A stretch of 6,565 nucleotides of DNA from Christensenella sp. UBA7868 (lineage in GTDB: Bacteria; Bacillota; Clostridia; Christensenellales; UBA1242): assembly GCA_002501285.1 (NCBI GenBank), contig DLSG01000028.1, positions 1-6,565 on the forward strand, given 5' to 3'. This document shows, one piece after another, positions 1 through 5,018 of this stretch. The notes beneath the pieces were generated by a model, which saw only the letters and a list, made by a program, of their open reading frames with translations, was not told where the DNA came from and made no database searches. Position 1 is the stretch's first letter. Every line of letters begins with the position of its first letter. The position numbers were made by a program, and so were the translations under genes.

Positions 1-41
1 ACCGTGAAAGGGTGGTGTCTTAACCTCTTGACCATGGGACC
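1..41 (-). tRNA. tRNA-Glu (UUC), 3' part cut off by the window edge
   Basis: Read on the minus strand from position 41, the sequence gives a 7-nt acceptor 5' strand (GGTCCCA), the TG linker, a D-arm with GTCAAG...GGTTAAGAC, and an anticodon arm whose loop is CTTTCAC, so the anticodon is UUC (glutamate). The sequence closely matches bacterial tRNA-Glu up to the 3' side of the anticodon stem. The variable loop, T-arm and acceptor 3' strand lie outside the window. A consensus promoter ends only a few bases upstream, so this is probably the first gene of its transcript. Further tRNAs may follow outside the window. Confidence 0.93.
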
Positions 42-50
42 AACTATCAC

Positions 51-79
51 ATTATATATTAATCAATTGTTTTTGTCAA
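51..79 (-). promoter_or_regulatory. Consensus sigma-A promoter of tRNA-Glu
   Basis: On the minus strand a perfect -35 TTGACA (positions 79 to 74) is followed after exactly 17 nt by a perfect -10 TATAAT (56 to 51). The predicted start of transcription is near position 44, only about 3 nt before the tRNA 5' end, so RNase P would remove a very short leader. Such a strong promoter fits a stable RNA gene. Confidence 0.9.
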
Positions 80-240
80 CATTTTTTTAAAAAAAATTTA
101 AAAACAGTCAAATTTCTTTAATTTTTCTAATTTTTATAATTAAAAATAACTACAAAACAACTTTTTTTCTTATTTTTTAATTTTATATTTTAAATAATAT
201 TATCTTAAAAAACTATTTTCCTTATATAATTTTTATACAT

Positions 241-274
241 TTTCAAAAAAGTGGCTTAAACCACTTTTTTGAAA
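241..274 (-). terminator. Rho-independent terminator after the four-helix membrane protein gene
   Basis: There is a perfect 14-bp inverted repeat: arms 241-254 and 261-274, loop 255-260, core GTGG/CCAC with flanking A6/T6 runs. It lies 15 nt past the stop codon of the minus-strand gene ending at 289. Because the A and T runs sit within the stem, it could terminate in both directions. The roughly 160 nt to its left (80-240) are very AT-rich and show no gene. Confidence 0.85.
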
Positions 275-288
275 GCAACAAACTTATT

Positions 289-783
289 TTAATCTTCAAT
301 TTCTTTTTTATAATTTTTTCTTATCAAAAACATATTAAGCACAAGTTCGGTTACTGCAAGAATAACACTTCCGCTGTGAAAATTACTATAATAAGTTACA
401 AAACCATCTGCACCACTTTGGCAAGCAAGATAAATGCTATAACCTAAAACGCCCAGACACAAAATTGCTACAAAACAATTTACAACAAGCATAAAAATGT
501 TAAATTCTCTTTTTACAAGTGGAAGTTTATAGCCGTCCCACATATAAATTAAAAACACAAAAAAGTTAAGCACACACCCGATAATTAAAAATAACATAAT
601 TGTTGATAAAAATGGTTGGTATGTAAAACTTATAACATTATATGCGTTATAAACATAGGTCGTTGCCTCACCACTATCTACAAAAGTTGTAGAATAAATT
701 GGAAGCAAACAAAGAAGCAGTGGTAACACCGCTTGTAATAAATAAATGTAATTATTTTTTAAATTTTTCAAAAATTTAGTCAT
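289..783 (-). CDS. Hypothetical four-helix membrane protein (164 aa)
   Basis: I do not recognise a family. The 164-residue protein has a basic N-terminus and four hydrophobic stretches at about residues 12-33, 60-81, 95-119 and 136-154, then a charged C-terminal tail (RKNYKKEIED). Even-numbered helices would put both ends on the same side, probably the cytoplasm given the lysine-rich termini. Residues 34-59 and 121-135 would form the outer loops. No catalytic motif is visible. The start is the ATG at 783, with no Shine-Dalgarno sequence before it. A promoter-like -35/-10 pair lies so close that the mRNA could begin at or within a base of the ATG (leaderless). The gene follows a small cysteine-rich protein gene by 20 nt on the same strand, so the two may also be co-transcribed. 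A strong hairpin terminator follows the stop. It is likely a real gene; its function is unknown. Confidence 0.8.
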   Translation of the reverse strand: MTKFLKNLKNNYIYLLQAVLPLLLCLLPIYSTTFVDSGEATTYVYNAYNVISFTYQPFLSTIMLFLIIGCVLNFFVFLIYMWDGYKLPLVKREFNIFMLVVNCFVAILCLGVLGYSIYLACQSGADGFVTYYSNFHSGSVILAVTELVLNMFLIRKNYKKEIED

Positions 784-789
784 GTGTAT

Positions 790-818
790 AATATAAATCT
801 TTTTTATTTTTTTGTCAA
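790..818 (-). promoter_or_regulatory. Possible promoter giving a leaderless mRNA for the 164-aa membrane protein
   Basis: On the minus strand, a perfect -35 TTGACA (818-813) is followed after 17 nt by TATATT (795-790). The expected transcription start falls at about 783-784, at the ATG itself. The -35 lies in the last codons of the preceding small gene. In DNA this AT-rich a chance match is possible, although a perfect -35 at ideal spacing makes it worth recording. Confidence 0.5.
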
Positions 819-971
819 TTTTTTTGAAAATATTTTTGAATTACAATATCGACAATATCCCCCACTTTTTTCAAAGCAGTTTTCACAAATTTTGTTCTTA
901 CAAACAATACATATTTCTAAATTTTTATTGTCACAAATTTCCCCACAAATATCACAACTATAAAATCTCAT
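804..971 (-). CDS. Small cysteine-rich, zinc-finger-like protein (55 aa)
   Basis: This short reading frame runs from ATG at 971 to TAA at 804-806 and encodes 55 residues with nine cysteines, at 6, 9, 13, 21, 24, 29, 32, 40 and 43. Eight of them form four CxxC pairs spaced C-x2-C-x11-C-x2-C-x4-C-x2-C-x7-C-x2-C, the arrangement of cross-brace zinc fingers (RING/FYVE/PHD-like) that bind two zinc ions. The first pair reads CDICG, typical of a zinc knuckle. The tail (residues 45-55) is basic. No membrane segment or signal peptide is visible, so it is probably cytoplasmic. Chance is unlikely to give four regularly placed CxxC pairs. No clear Shine-Dalgarno precedes the ATG. A TATAAT lies about 30 nt upstream. 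The next gene, a four-helix membrane protein, starts 20 nt after its stop. Family and function are not recognised; zinc binding is an inference from the spacing. Confidence 0.75.
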   Translation of the reverse strand: MRFYSCDICGEICDNKNLEICIVCKNKICENCFEKSGGYCRYCNSKIFSKKLTKK

Positions 972-1001
972 ATTTTTATTATGTTTCTTTTATTGGTTTT
1001 T

Positions 1002-1007
1002 ATTATA
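1002..1007 (-). promoter_or_regulatory. Possible -10 element for the small cysteine-rich gene
   Basis: A perfect TATAAT on the minus strand (1007-1002) lies 30 nt upstream of the ATG at 971. The best -35 candidate (TTAAAA, 16 nt upstream) is poor, so this is tentative. The rest of 1008-1178 shows no convincing gene or structure on either strand. Confidence 0.35.
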
Positions 1008-1178
1008 AGGACAACAATTTAATTTTTAATCTATTGAATTAAAACAAGAAATATTAAATAAATATTTTAATCAAAATCAATCGTATTCTTCTCTTGCATT
1101 GGATTAGGGGATCTATAAAGACACAATCTAATTAAAAGAAACTTTATCGTGGATAGAATTTTACAATACAATAGCATT

Positions 1179-1220
1179 AAAAAACAGGAAGAAACTATAA
1201 TTTCTTCCGAAGTGTTTTTT
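1179..1220 (-). terminator. Terminator hairpin downstream of the SipW-class protein gene
   Basis: The perfect 8-bp stem GGAAGAAA/TTTCTTCC (1187-1194 with 1201-1208, loop 1195-1200) is enclosed by a second helix AAAAAAC/GTTTTTT (1179-1185 with 1214-1220). Read on the minus strand, the hairpin is followed by TGTTTTTT, as in an intrinsic terminator. On the plus strand it is followed by GAAGTGTTTTTT, so it may work in both directions. It sits about 45 nt past the stop at 1265. Confidence 0.75.
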
Positions 1221-1224
1221 ATTC

Positions 1225-1256
1225 AAGTGCCCCTACGGGGTTCACTTAATAAGTGA
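1225..1256. other. Two mutually exclusive hairpins in the 3' region of the SipW-class gene
   Basis: AAGTG-CCCC-TAC-GGGG-TT-CACTT (1225-1247) forms a GC-rich hairpin with a 3-nt loop. The overlapping TCACTT-AAT-AAGTGA (1242-1256) forms a second hairpin sharing the CACTT arm, so only one can form at a time. On the plus strand the second is followed by GTTTTGTTTT and could act as a terminator. On the minus strand they lie between the stop codon and the main terminator. Confidence 0.5.
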
Positions 1257-1264
1257 GTTTTGTT

Positions 1265-2338
1265 TTAATAAACTTTTACAAGCCTAAAATTTGAATAAAC
1301 CATTTCAGTTCCAGCAGTTGTTGATTTGAAAACAACAATCATACCTGTTGCGTTTGCTGGCACTGTGAAAACTGTTCCTGAACCAGGTAATACTTGCGAA
1401 AGAGATGAACCGTCTTCTTTATAATATGTTACTGCTACACTTGTTTTTTGAGCGCTTTCATAAGTTAAAATATATTTATCGCCCGCAGTGCAAAGTGCAT
1501 CTAAGCCAAGCCCATAGTTAATGTTAGAATTTGTTGTAAATCTTATTTTGTCAGCAGTTACTTCATAGTCGGAACTTAATTGGTTTGGATACCAATAATT
1601 GCTTCCAGTAAGACCAATCATAATTTGCTTGCCTGTGATTGTTCTTGTTGCAGTGTTAACTCCTTCACTTTGAGTTACGCTTGCAACTGCTCTTGAGCCC
1701 ACATTAAACAAATCAAAGCCAAATTCTTGGTTAAGCAAATTTTTTGCAGTGCTTTCATTAAGGTTTGCTTGTTGAATTGCACAAACTGTGCAATTGATTA
1801 TGGTGTTGACATTTTGTTCTTCAAAATCAGTTGATATTGTTGCACTTATTGTTATGTCATGCCCTGTTGTCCCTTTGGATAGTTTGCCTACTATTTTGTC
1901 AGTAACTGTTGCTTTTGTGCTTTGATTATATATCTTTGTTCCATCACTTATATAAACATTTGTTCCGTAATCACTAAAATATGCTCCGCTTTCAAATATC
2001 CCTTTTGGATCACTTAAAAATATCATATAGTATGCCGCTTCACTTTCACTTGTCAAAGTCACTTTTATTGGAATATTTACTATATCCCCTGGCATAACCT
2101 TTCCGCCTGCTGTGTATGTTCCATTTGAACGTGTTACATCAAATTTAAGTGATTTTTTTGTATTATCTATGCCAGTTCCGCTTACATCAAGTTCAATTGC
2201 TCCAAAATCTAGCGTTCCGCTATATTCTTTTTTGTCGGAAAAATATGCTATGGTTAATATTAAGGGAGAAATTAGCACTAATAATATAAGTGCTAGAATT
2301 ATCGTTTTCACGCTTCTACTTAATCTTTTTGTTTTCAT
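1265..2338 (-). CDS. Exported protein with SipW-class (TasA/camelysin-type) signal peptide, 357 aa
   Basis: The 357-residue protein begins with a basic stretch (KTKRLSR), a hydrophobic segment at about residues 12-30, and then AYFSD at 31-35. This is the arrangement of SipW-cognate signal peptides, as in TasA and camelysin-like proteins. Residues 36-190 look like the beta-rich TasA-like domain, including GTLDFGAIELDV near the start, a PGD turn (83-85), and CAIQQANL (186-193), which resembles the usual end of this domain. A second beta-rich part (about 235-357) ending VYSNFRLVKVY resembles a carbohydrate-binding jelly roll, but that is only an impression. Cysteines at 183 and 186 form a CxxC. 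No LPxTG motif or C-terminal anchor is present. The start is ATG at 2338, preceded by AGAGGTG; an upstream TTG at 2359 overlaps a terminator T-run and is rejected. No SipW peptidase gene is in the window. Likely secreted or surface-attached; exact role unknown. Confidence 0.85.
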   Translation of the reverse strand: MKTKRLSRSVKTIILALILLVLISPLILTIAYFSDKKEYSGTLDFGAIELDVSGTGIDNTKKSLKFDVTRSNGTYTAGGKVMPGDIVNIPIKVTLTSESEAAYYMIFLSDPKGIFESGAYFSDYGTNVYISDGTKIYNQSTKATVTDKIVGKLSKGTTGHDITISATISTDFEEQNVNTIINCTVCAIQQANLNESTAKNLLNQEFGFDLFNVGSRAVASVTQSEGVNTATRTITGKQIMIGLTGSNYWYPNQLSSDYEVTADKIRFTTNSNINYGLGLDALCTAGDKYILTYESAQKTSVAVTYYKEDGSSLSQVLPGSGTVFTVPANATGMIVVFKSTTAGTEMVYSNFRLVKVY

Positions 2339-2359
2339 ACACACCTCTATGTAAATCAA

Positions 2360-2389
2360 AAAACTGGTTTTAATAGGTTAACCAGTTTT
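2360..2389 (-). terminator. Intrinsic terminator inside the leader of the SipW-class gene
   Basis: On the minus strand the 10-bp stem AAAACTGGTT/AACCAGTTTT (2389-2380 with 2369-2360) has a 10-nt loop, and the run of T continues into 2359-2358. It lies 21 nt upstream of the ATG at 2338 and downstream of the promoter at 2495-2524, so it would stop transcription before the gene unless relieved. The stem is AT-rich with a single GC-rich stretch, so its strength is moderate. Confidence 0.7.
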
Positions 2390-2417
2390 ATTTGTGTATT
2401 CTTCGACTTAAGTGTTC

Positions 2418-2448
2418 GGTTAACCATGTGCGAGGTTAACCATGTGCG
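2418..2448. repeat. Two tandem 15-nt direct repeats (GGTTAACCATGTGCG)
   Basis: Copies at 2418-2432 and 2434-2448 are identical and separated by one base (period 16). Each includes the palindrome GGTTAACC, which appears a third time at 2376-2383 in the adjacent terminator stem. With only two copies and no spacer units, this is not a CRISPR array. It could be a paired protein-binding site or an RNA pairing element. Confidence 0.9.
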
Positions 2449-2494
2449 TTTCTATTTTAGTTTGTGATAACACAAACTCTTTTATCTATTAAGA

Positions 2495-2524
2495 ATTCTG
2501 CCATTTTTAGGGTTATTGTGTCAA
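2495..2524 (-). promoter_or_regulatory. Promoter of the SipW-class protein gene
   Basis: On the minus strand a perfect -35 TTGACA (2524-2519) is followed after 18 nt by CAGAAT (2500-2495), which matches four of six bases of the -10 consensus. The predicted start is near 2488. Transcription from here would produce the structured leader before the gene starting at 2338. Confidence 0.6.
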
Positions 2525-2569
2525 GCATTTTTAAATATTTTTTAAAGTTTTTTAATTTTTTTATTAAAA

Positions 2570-2610
2570 GTGCTCTCGACCCCACTCTATGGCACCATTT
2601 GATTAAGCAC
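2570..2610 (-). other. GC-richer hairpin-like patch, possible second terminator
   Basis: On the minus strand GTGCT (2610-2606) pairs with AGCAC (2574-2570), followed by TTTTAAT. The roughly 30-nt interior is more GC-rich than its surroundings (for example GAGTGGGGTCGAG) but shows no stable internal fold by eye. It shares the GTGCTTA...GCACTTTT frame with the jag terminator just upstream and may be a backup terminator, or the 3' end of an unrecognised small RNA. Confidence 0.3.
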
Positions 2611-2643
2611 ATTGAAACCATGCATATTAAAATTTATGTAAAT

Positions 2644-2678
2644 AAAAAAGTGCCTACAGCACGGTCTATAAGCACTTT
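2644..2678 (-). terminator. Rho-independent terminator of the rpmH-rnpA-yidD-yidC-jag operon
   Basis: On the minus strand a 13-bp stem (2678-2666 with 2659-2647, two G-U pairs in the RNA) closes a 6-nt loop and is followed by a T6 run (GCACTTTTTTATT). It lies about 30 nt after the jag stop codon. It marks the end of the operon: no mnmE follows. Confidence 0.9.
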
Positions 2679-2708
2679 AAAATAAATATATTTTTTGTAA
2701 ATGCAAGT

Positions 2709-3593
2709 TTAATCATTTTTTGTTTTATCAACAAATTCTACAATTAAACATCTTCTTGGTTCCACACCTTCACTGTGAGTTGAAACACCTTCAAAATTGC
2801 TTAACTCTTCATGAATAACATGGCGTTCAAAACTACTCATTGGTTCAAATTTATGACTGCGTTTTGTTTTAACAACCTTTTTAGCAATTCTAACCGCTAA
2901 CGCTTTTAAACTTTCTTCACGCTTGCTTCTGTAATTTTCGCAATCAAGCAAAATCTTTTTTGATTTGTTTTTAAGTGAAAGAAAACTGTTTAACAAAATT
3001 TGATAAGCGTTTAAGGCTTCACCACGATGACCAATTAACATAGAAACATTTTCGTCACCTGAAACTTTAACTTCATAAGCATCATCATTTTCAAGAACCA
3101 TAACTTTTCCGTTAATATTTAAAGCCTTAAAAATATTTGCAAAAATGTTGTTAATTTCTTCAAAAACTTCTTCACTTGTCATAAATTGTTTTTTACTTTC
3201 AACTTTTTCTTCATTTTCTTTTACAATATTTTCTTCGCTAGTTTTATCGCCACAATGTGAGCAAACAGGTTCTTCTTTTTCTTCTTTTTCACATTCACAT
3301 TCTGCGCAACCGCAATCACAAATTCCGTCTGCGTTTTCATCACCGCATTCGTGTTTTTTGCAGCCACAATCGCAAGTTTCAACCTCGATGTCGTCAATTT
3401 CTTCTTTAACAATTTCGTCAGCAAGTTTTTCAGCAGATTCTTCTTCAAACGAAATTAAAACTTTCGCTTTTGAAAACAATCCGCCTTCGCTTAAAACTTT
3501 AATATTTACATCTTCACGATTCTTACCAAGTTCTTTAAGTCCATTTTCAATGGCTTTTTCAAGATTTTTTCCAGTAAATTCAAAACTTTTCAT
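2709..3593 (-). CDS. jag: Jag/KhpB RNA-binding protein (Jag_N-KH-R3H) with cysteine-rich linker
   Basis: The 294-residue cytoplasmic protein has the Jag layout: Jag_N domain at about 1-50 (KSFEFTGKNLEKAIENGL...GGLFSKAK), a long acidic linker, a type II KH domain at about 155-220 with the GxxG loop GHRG at 188-191, and an R3H domain at about 223-290 with the R-x3-H signature (R257, H261). The family binds RNA and, with KhpA in other Bacillota, affects cell elongation and division. Unusually, the linker has eleven cysteines at 74, 76, 78, 83, 92, 94, 96, 99, 101, 111 and 114, with His81 and His113, among many Glu and Asp, suggesting metal binding. ATG at 3593 was chosen because it follows AGGGG by 7 nt and lies one base after the yidC stop. 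A longer reading from 3632 would overlap the end of yidC and adds only a Lys-rich tail. Last gene of the operon. Confidence 0.93.
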   Translation of the reverse strand: MKSFEFTGKNLEKAIENGLKELGKNREDVNIKVLSEGGLFSKAKVLISFEEESAEKLADEIVKEEIDDIEVETCDCGCKKHECGDENADGICDCGCAECECEKEEKEEPVCSHCGDKTSEENIVKENEEKVESKKQFMTSEEVFEEINNIFANIFKALNINGKVMVLENDDAYEVKVSGDENVSMLIGHRGEALNAYQILLNSFLSLKNKSKKILLDCENYRSKREESLKALAVRIAKKVVKTKRSHKFEPMSSFERHVIHEELSNFEGVSTHSEGVEPRRCLIVEFVDKTKND

Positions 3594-3594
3594 C

Positions 3595-4755
3595 TTAAAC
3601 CCCTTCTTTTTTCTTTTCTTTTGATTTTTCAATTTTATTCATAACAAGAGTTGTAACTAAACCGATTAGAACACTCATTAAACTGTTTACAACAATGTAT
3701 AACGCAAATGCCGCACTATATTGAAGCGTAAATATTACCATGAATATTGGAAGAATTGCCATCATAATAAAATTATTTTGTTTTTTTACAGGAATCTCAT
3801 TGCCTTTCTTATCATAAACAGGTTTTGGTTTTGTTCCAAGATTAGATATAAATAGACTTAAAATTGTTACCCCTGCCGCAAGAACTACTAATATTAACCA
3901 GCCGTTCCAGCCTGAATAAACAATATTAATATCACCAGCGACTTCATCAAAATTGTTTGCAAATGCTTGCTTTGCTTGTTCTTTATCTGTGTAAGAAACC
4001 CCATAAATATCGTCTATATAAGGATTTTCATCACTAACACTATTAAAATTTGTTCCCGAAATTGCAAGATATTCATTACTATTTGGGAAAGTGCTTGCAT
4101 AAGTGTCTGGTCTATAAATGTTTTTAATCCACAAGAATCCTTCTTTTATTTCTCCATAATAATTTGCAGTTTCTCTTTTTGCAAATGCTTTTGAAGATGT
4201 TATTAGTTCAGTTTTTTCTTCTTCTGTTAAAGTCGAATCGTTAATAGCCGTTAAAATAGTGTTTAAATCTGCGTCAACTGAAATTGTTATAGACTTGCTT
4301 TCTGCTTCTTCTTTTAATTTTGTAGCAAGAACAGTTTTATAGTTTTCAGTTAATTGTGTATATTCTGTTTTAATGTTATATTGACTTATTTGATTTAATG
4401 AAGAAAACAATGTAAAGAAAACAACAATTGTGATAACTAAATTTATAAGCATTCCAAGACATGAACCAGTCATATTAAAGTTTTCTTTTTTATATAGTTC
4501 CATTGTCTTTTGATTTAATAATTCTTTATTATGACCATATTGTTTTTGCAATTTTTCAAGTTTTGGTTGAAGAACTGCTTGTTTTTCCATCGTTTTTTTG
4601 GAACTTACTTTTTGGTAAATTTCAAGTGGCGAAAGCACAAGTTTTAGCGCAACTGTAAATAATATTATTGTAAGCCCAAAACTAGCAACTCCGCTTTGAA
4701 ACCAACCGATAATTGTTCCCCAAAGTCCGCCAACGGCCAATGTTAAATTACCCAT
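3595..4755 (-). CDS. yidC: YidC/Oxa1 membrane protein insertase (386 aa)
   Basis: YidC inserts membrane proteins alone or with SecYEG. The 386-residue protein shows a membrane-embedded N-terminus, TM1 at about 24-46 (SFGLTIILFTVALKLVLSPLE), a cytoplasmic helical hairpin (47-92, with LQPKLEKLQKQYG), TM2 at about 97-120, the FLWIKNI...PD motif at 207-217, and helices at about 285-305, 328-345 and 347-372, ending in a Lys/Glu-rich tail. The position normally holding the hydrophilic-groove arginine of TM1 is Lys38. Two extra hydrophilic blocks, about 121-205 and 219-284, are inserted outside the membrane. There is no lipobox cysteine near the N-terminus, so it is not a lipoprotein of the SpoIIIJ type. 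The ATG at 4755 has AAGGAG 7 nt upstream and overlaps the 3' end of yidD by 13 nt. A reading from 4800 would only add yidD-overlapping sequence. Confidence 0.95.
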   Translation of the reverse strand: MGNLTLAVGGLWGTIIGWFQSGVASFGLTIILFTVALKLVLSPLEIYQKVSSKKTMEKQAVLQPKLEKLQKQYGHNKELLNQKTMELYKKENFNMTGSCLGMLINLVITIVVFFTLFSSLNQISQYNIKTEYTQLTENYKTVLATKLKEEAESKSITISVDADLNTILTAINDSTLTEEEKTELITSSKAFAKRETANYYGEIKEGFLWIKNIYRPDTYASTFPNSNEYLAISGTNFNSVSDENPYIDDIYGVSYTDKEQAKQAFANNFDEVAGDINIVYSGWNGWLILVVLAAGVTILSLFISNLGTKPKPVYDKKGNEIPVKKQNNFIMMAILPIFMVIFTLQYSAAFALYIVVNSLMSVLIGLVTTLVMNKIEKSKEKKKEGV

Positions 4756-5018
4756 TTTAAATCTCCTTTTAAATTGTCTGGAACGGGGTCTATCCCGCAT
4801 TTTGACGAAAAATGATTACATCTTAATATTCTTTTTATAGATAAAAAAACTCCTTTGCAAACCCCAAATCTTTTTATTGCAATCACCGCGTATGTTGAAC
4901 ATGAGGGCGTAAATTTGCAAGATTTAGGAAGCATAGGAGATATTAAAATCTTATACAAATAAACAAGTATTAAACAAAAAATTTTAAGCGGATAGAAAAG
5001 TGCTTTTAAAATTAACAA
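4743..5018 (-). CDS. yidD: YidD membrane protein insertion efficiency factor
   Basis: This 91-residue protein matches the YidD family (DUF37): a hydrophobic, probably membrane-associated N-terminus (residues 1-28), then ISPMLPKSCKFTPSCSTYA (26-44) and CNHFSSKCGIDPVP (67-80), with the conserved cysteines 34, 40, 67 and 74 and the closing DPVP. YidD is thought to help YidC insert proteins; the gene sits directly before yidC, as in many bacteria. The start is TTG at 5018, since no ATG occurs before residue 29, which is inside the conserved core. It overlaps the end of rnpA by 7 nt, and only a weak GCGGG lies upstream, so translation is probably coupled to rnpA. The N-terminus is about ten residues longer than usual, so the exact start is less certain than the identity. 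Confidence 0.92.
   Translation of the reverse strand: MLILKALFYPLKIFCLILVYLYKILISPMLPKSCKFTPSCSTYAVIAIKRFGVCKGVFLSIKRILRCNHFSSKCGIDPVPDNLKGDLKWVI

Larger units (their letters stand above)
2339..2488 (-). promoter_or_regulatory. Structured 150-nt leader of the SipW-class gene: candidate attenuator
   Basis: From the predicted transcript start (about 2488), the minus-strand leader carries in order: an 8-bp hairpin with a 4-nt loop (2478-2459), two perfect 15-nt direct repeats each containing palindromic GGTTAACC, and a terminator hairpin whose 5' arm holds a third GGTTAACC, all before the ribosome binding site. The self-complementary 8-mers can pair with one another, so several exclusive folds exist. 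In addition ATACACA (2399-2393) is complementary to TGTGTAT (2343-2337), which covers the start codon region, and the two bracket the terminator. This suggests control of both elongation and translation. The structures are seen in the sequence; regulation is an inference. Confidence 0.55.

Noticed and set aside
812..1042. Plus-strand open frame of 76 codons
   Set aside because: It starts with TTG, has no ribosome binding site, and is antisense to the cysteine-rich small gene, whose regular CxxC pattern is far better evidence of coding.
1067..1177. Minus-strand 36-codon frame ending TIDFD
   Set aside because: Its ATG lies in the T-run of a terminator without a ribosome binding site. The ending is vaguely like some recombinase C-termini, but too little to call a remnant.
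2112..2354. Plus-strand open frame of 80 codons
   Set aside because: Antisense to the start of the SipW-class gene; no family resemblance and no supporting signals.
2418..2448. CRISPR-like direct repeats
   Set aside because: Only two copies, one base apart, with no spacers; better explained as a regulatory element.
2464..2685. Plus-strand open frame of 73 codons
   Set aside because: It runs across the promoter, the GC-rich patch and the jag terminator; the protein resembles nothing and there is no ribosome binding site.
3221..3448. Minus-strand open frame of 75 codons in another frame of jag
   Set aside because: Low-complexity Lys-rich product from the shifted reading of the Jag linker, which itself is in the correct frame between recognised domains.
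3145..3624. Plus-strand open frame of 159 codons, rich in Ser and Phe
   Set aside because: Antisense to jag; its Ser/Phe-rich composition is the mirror of the Glu/Lys-rich Jag linker.
3967..4194. Plus-strand open frame of 75 codons
   Set aside because: Antisense to yidC; no signals or family resemblance.
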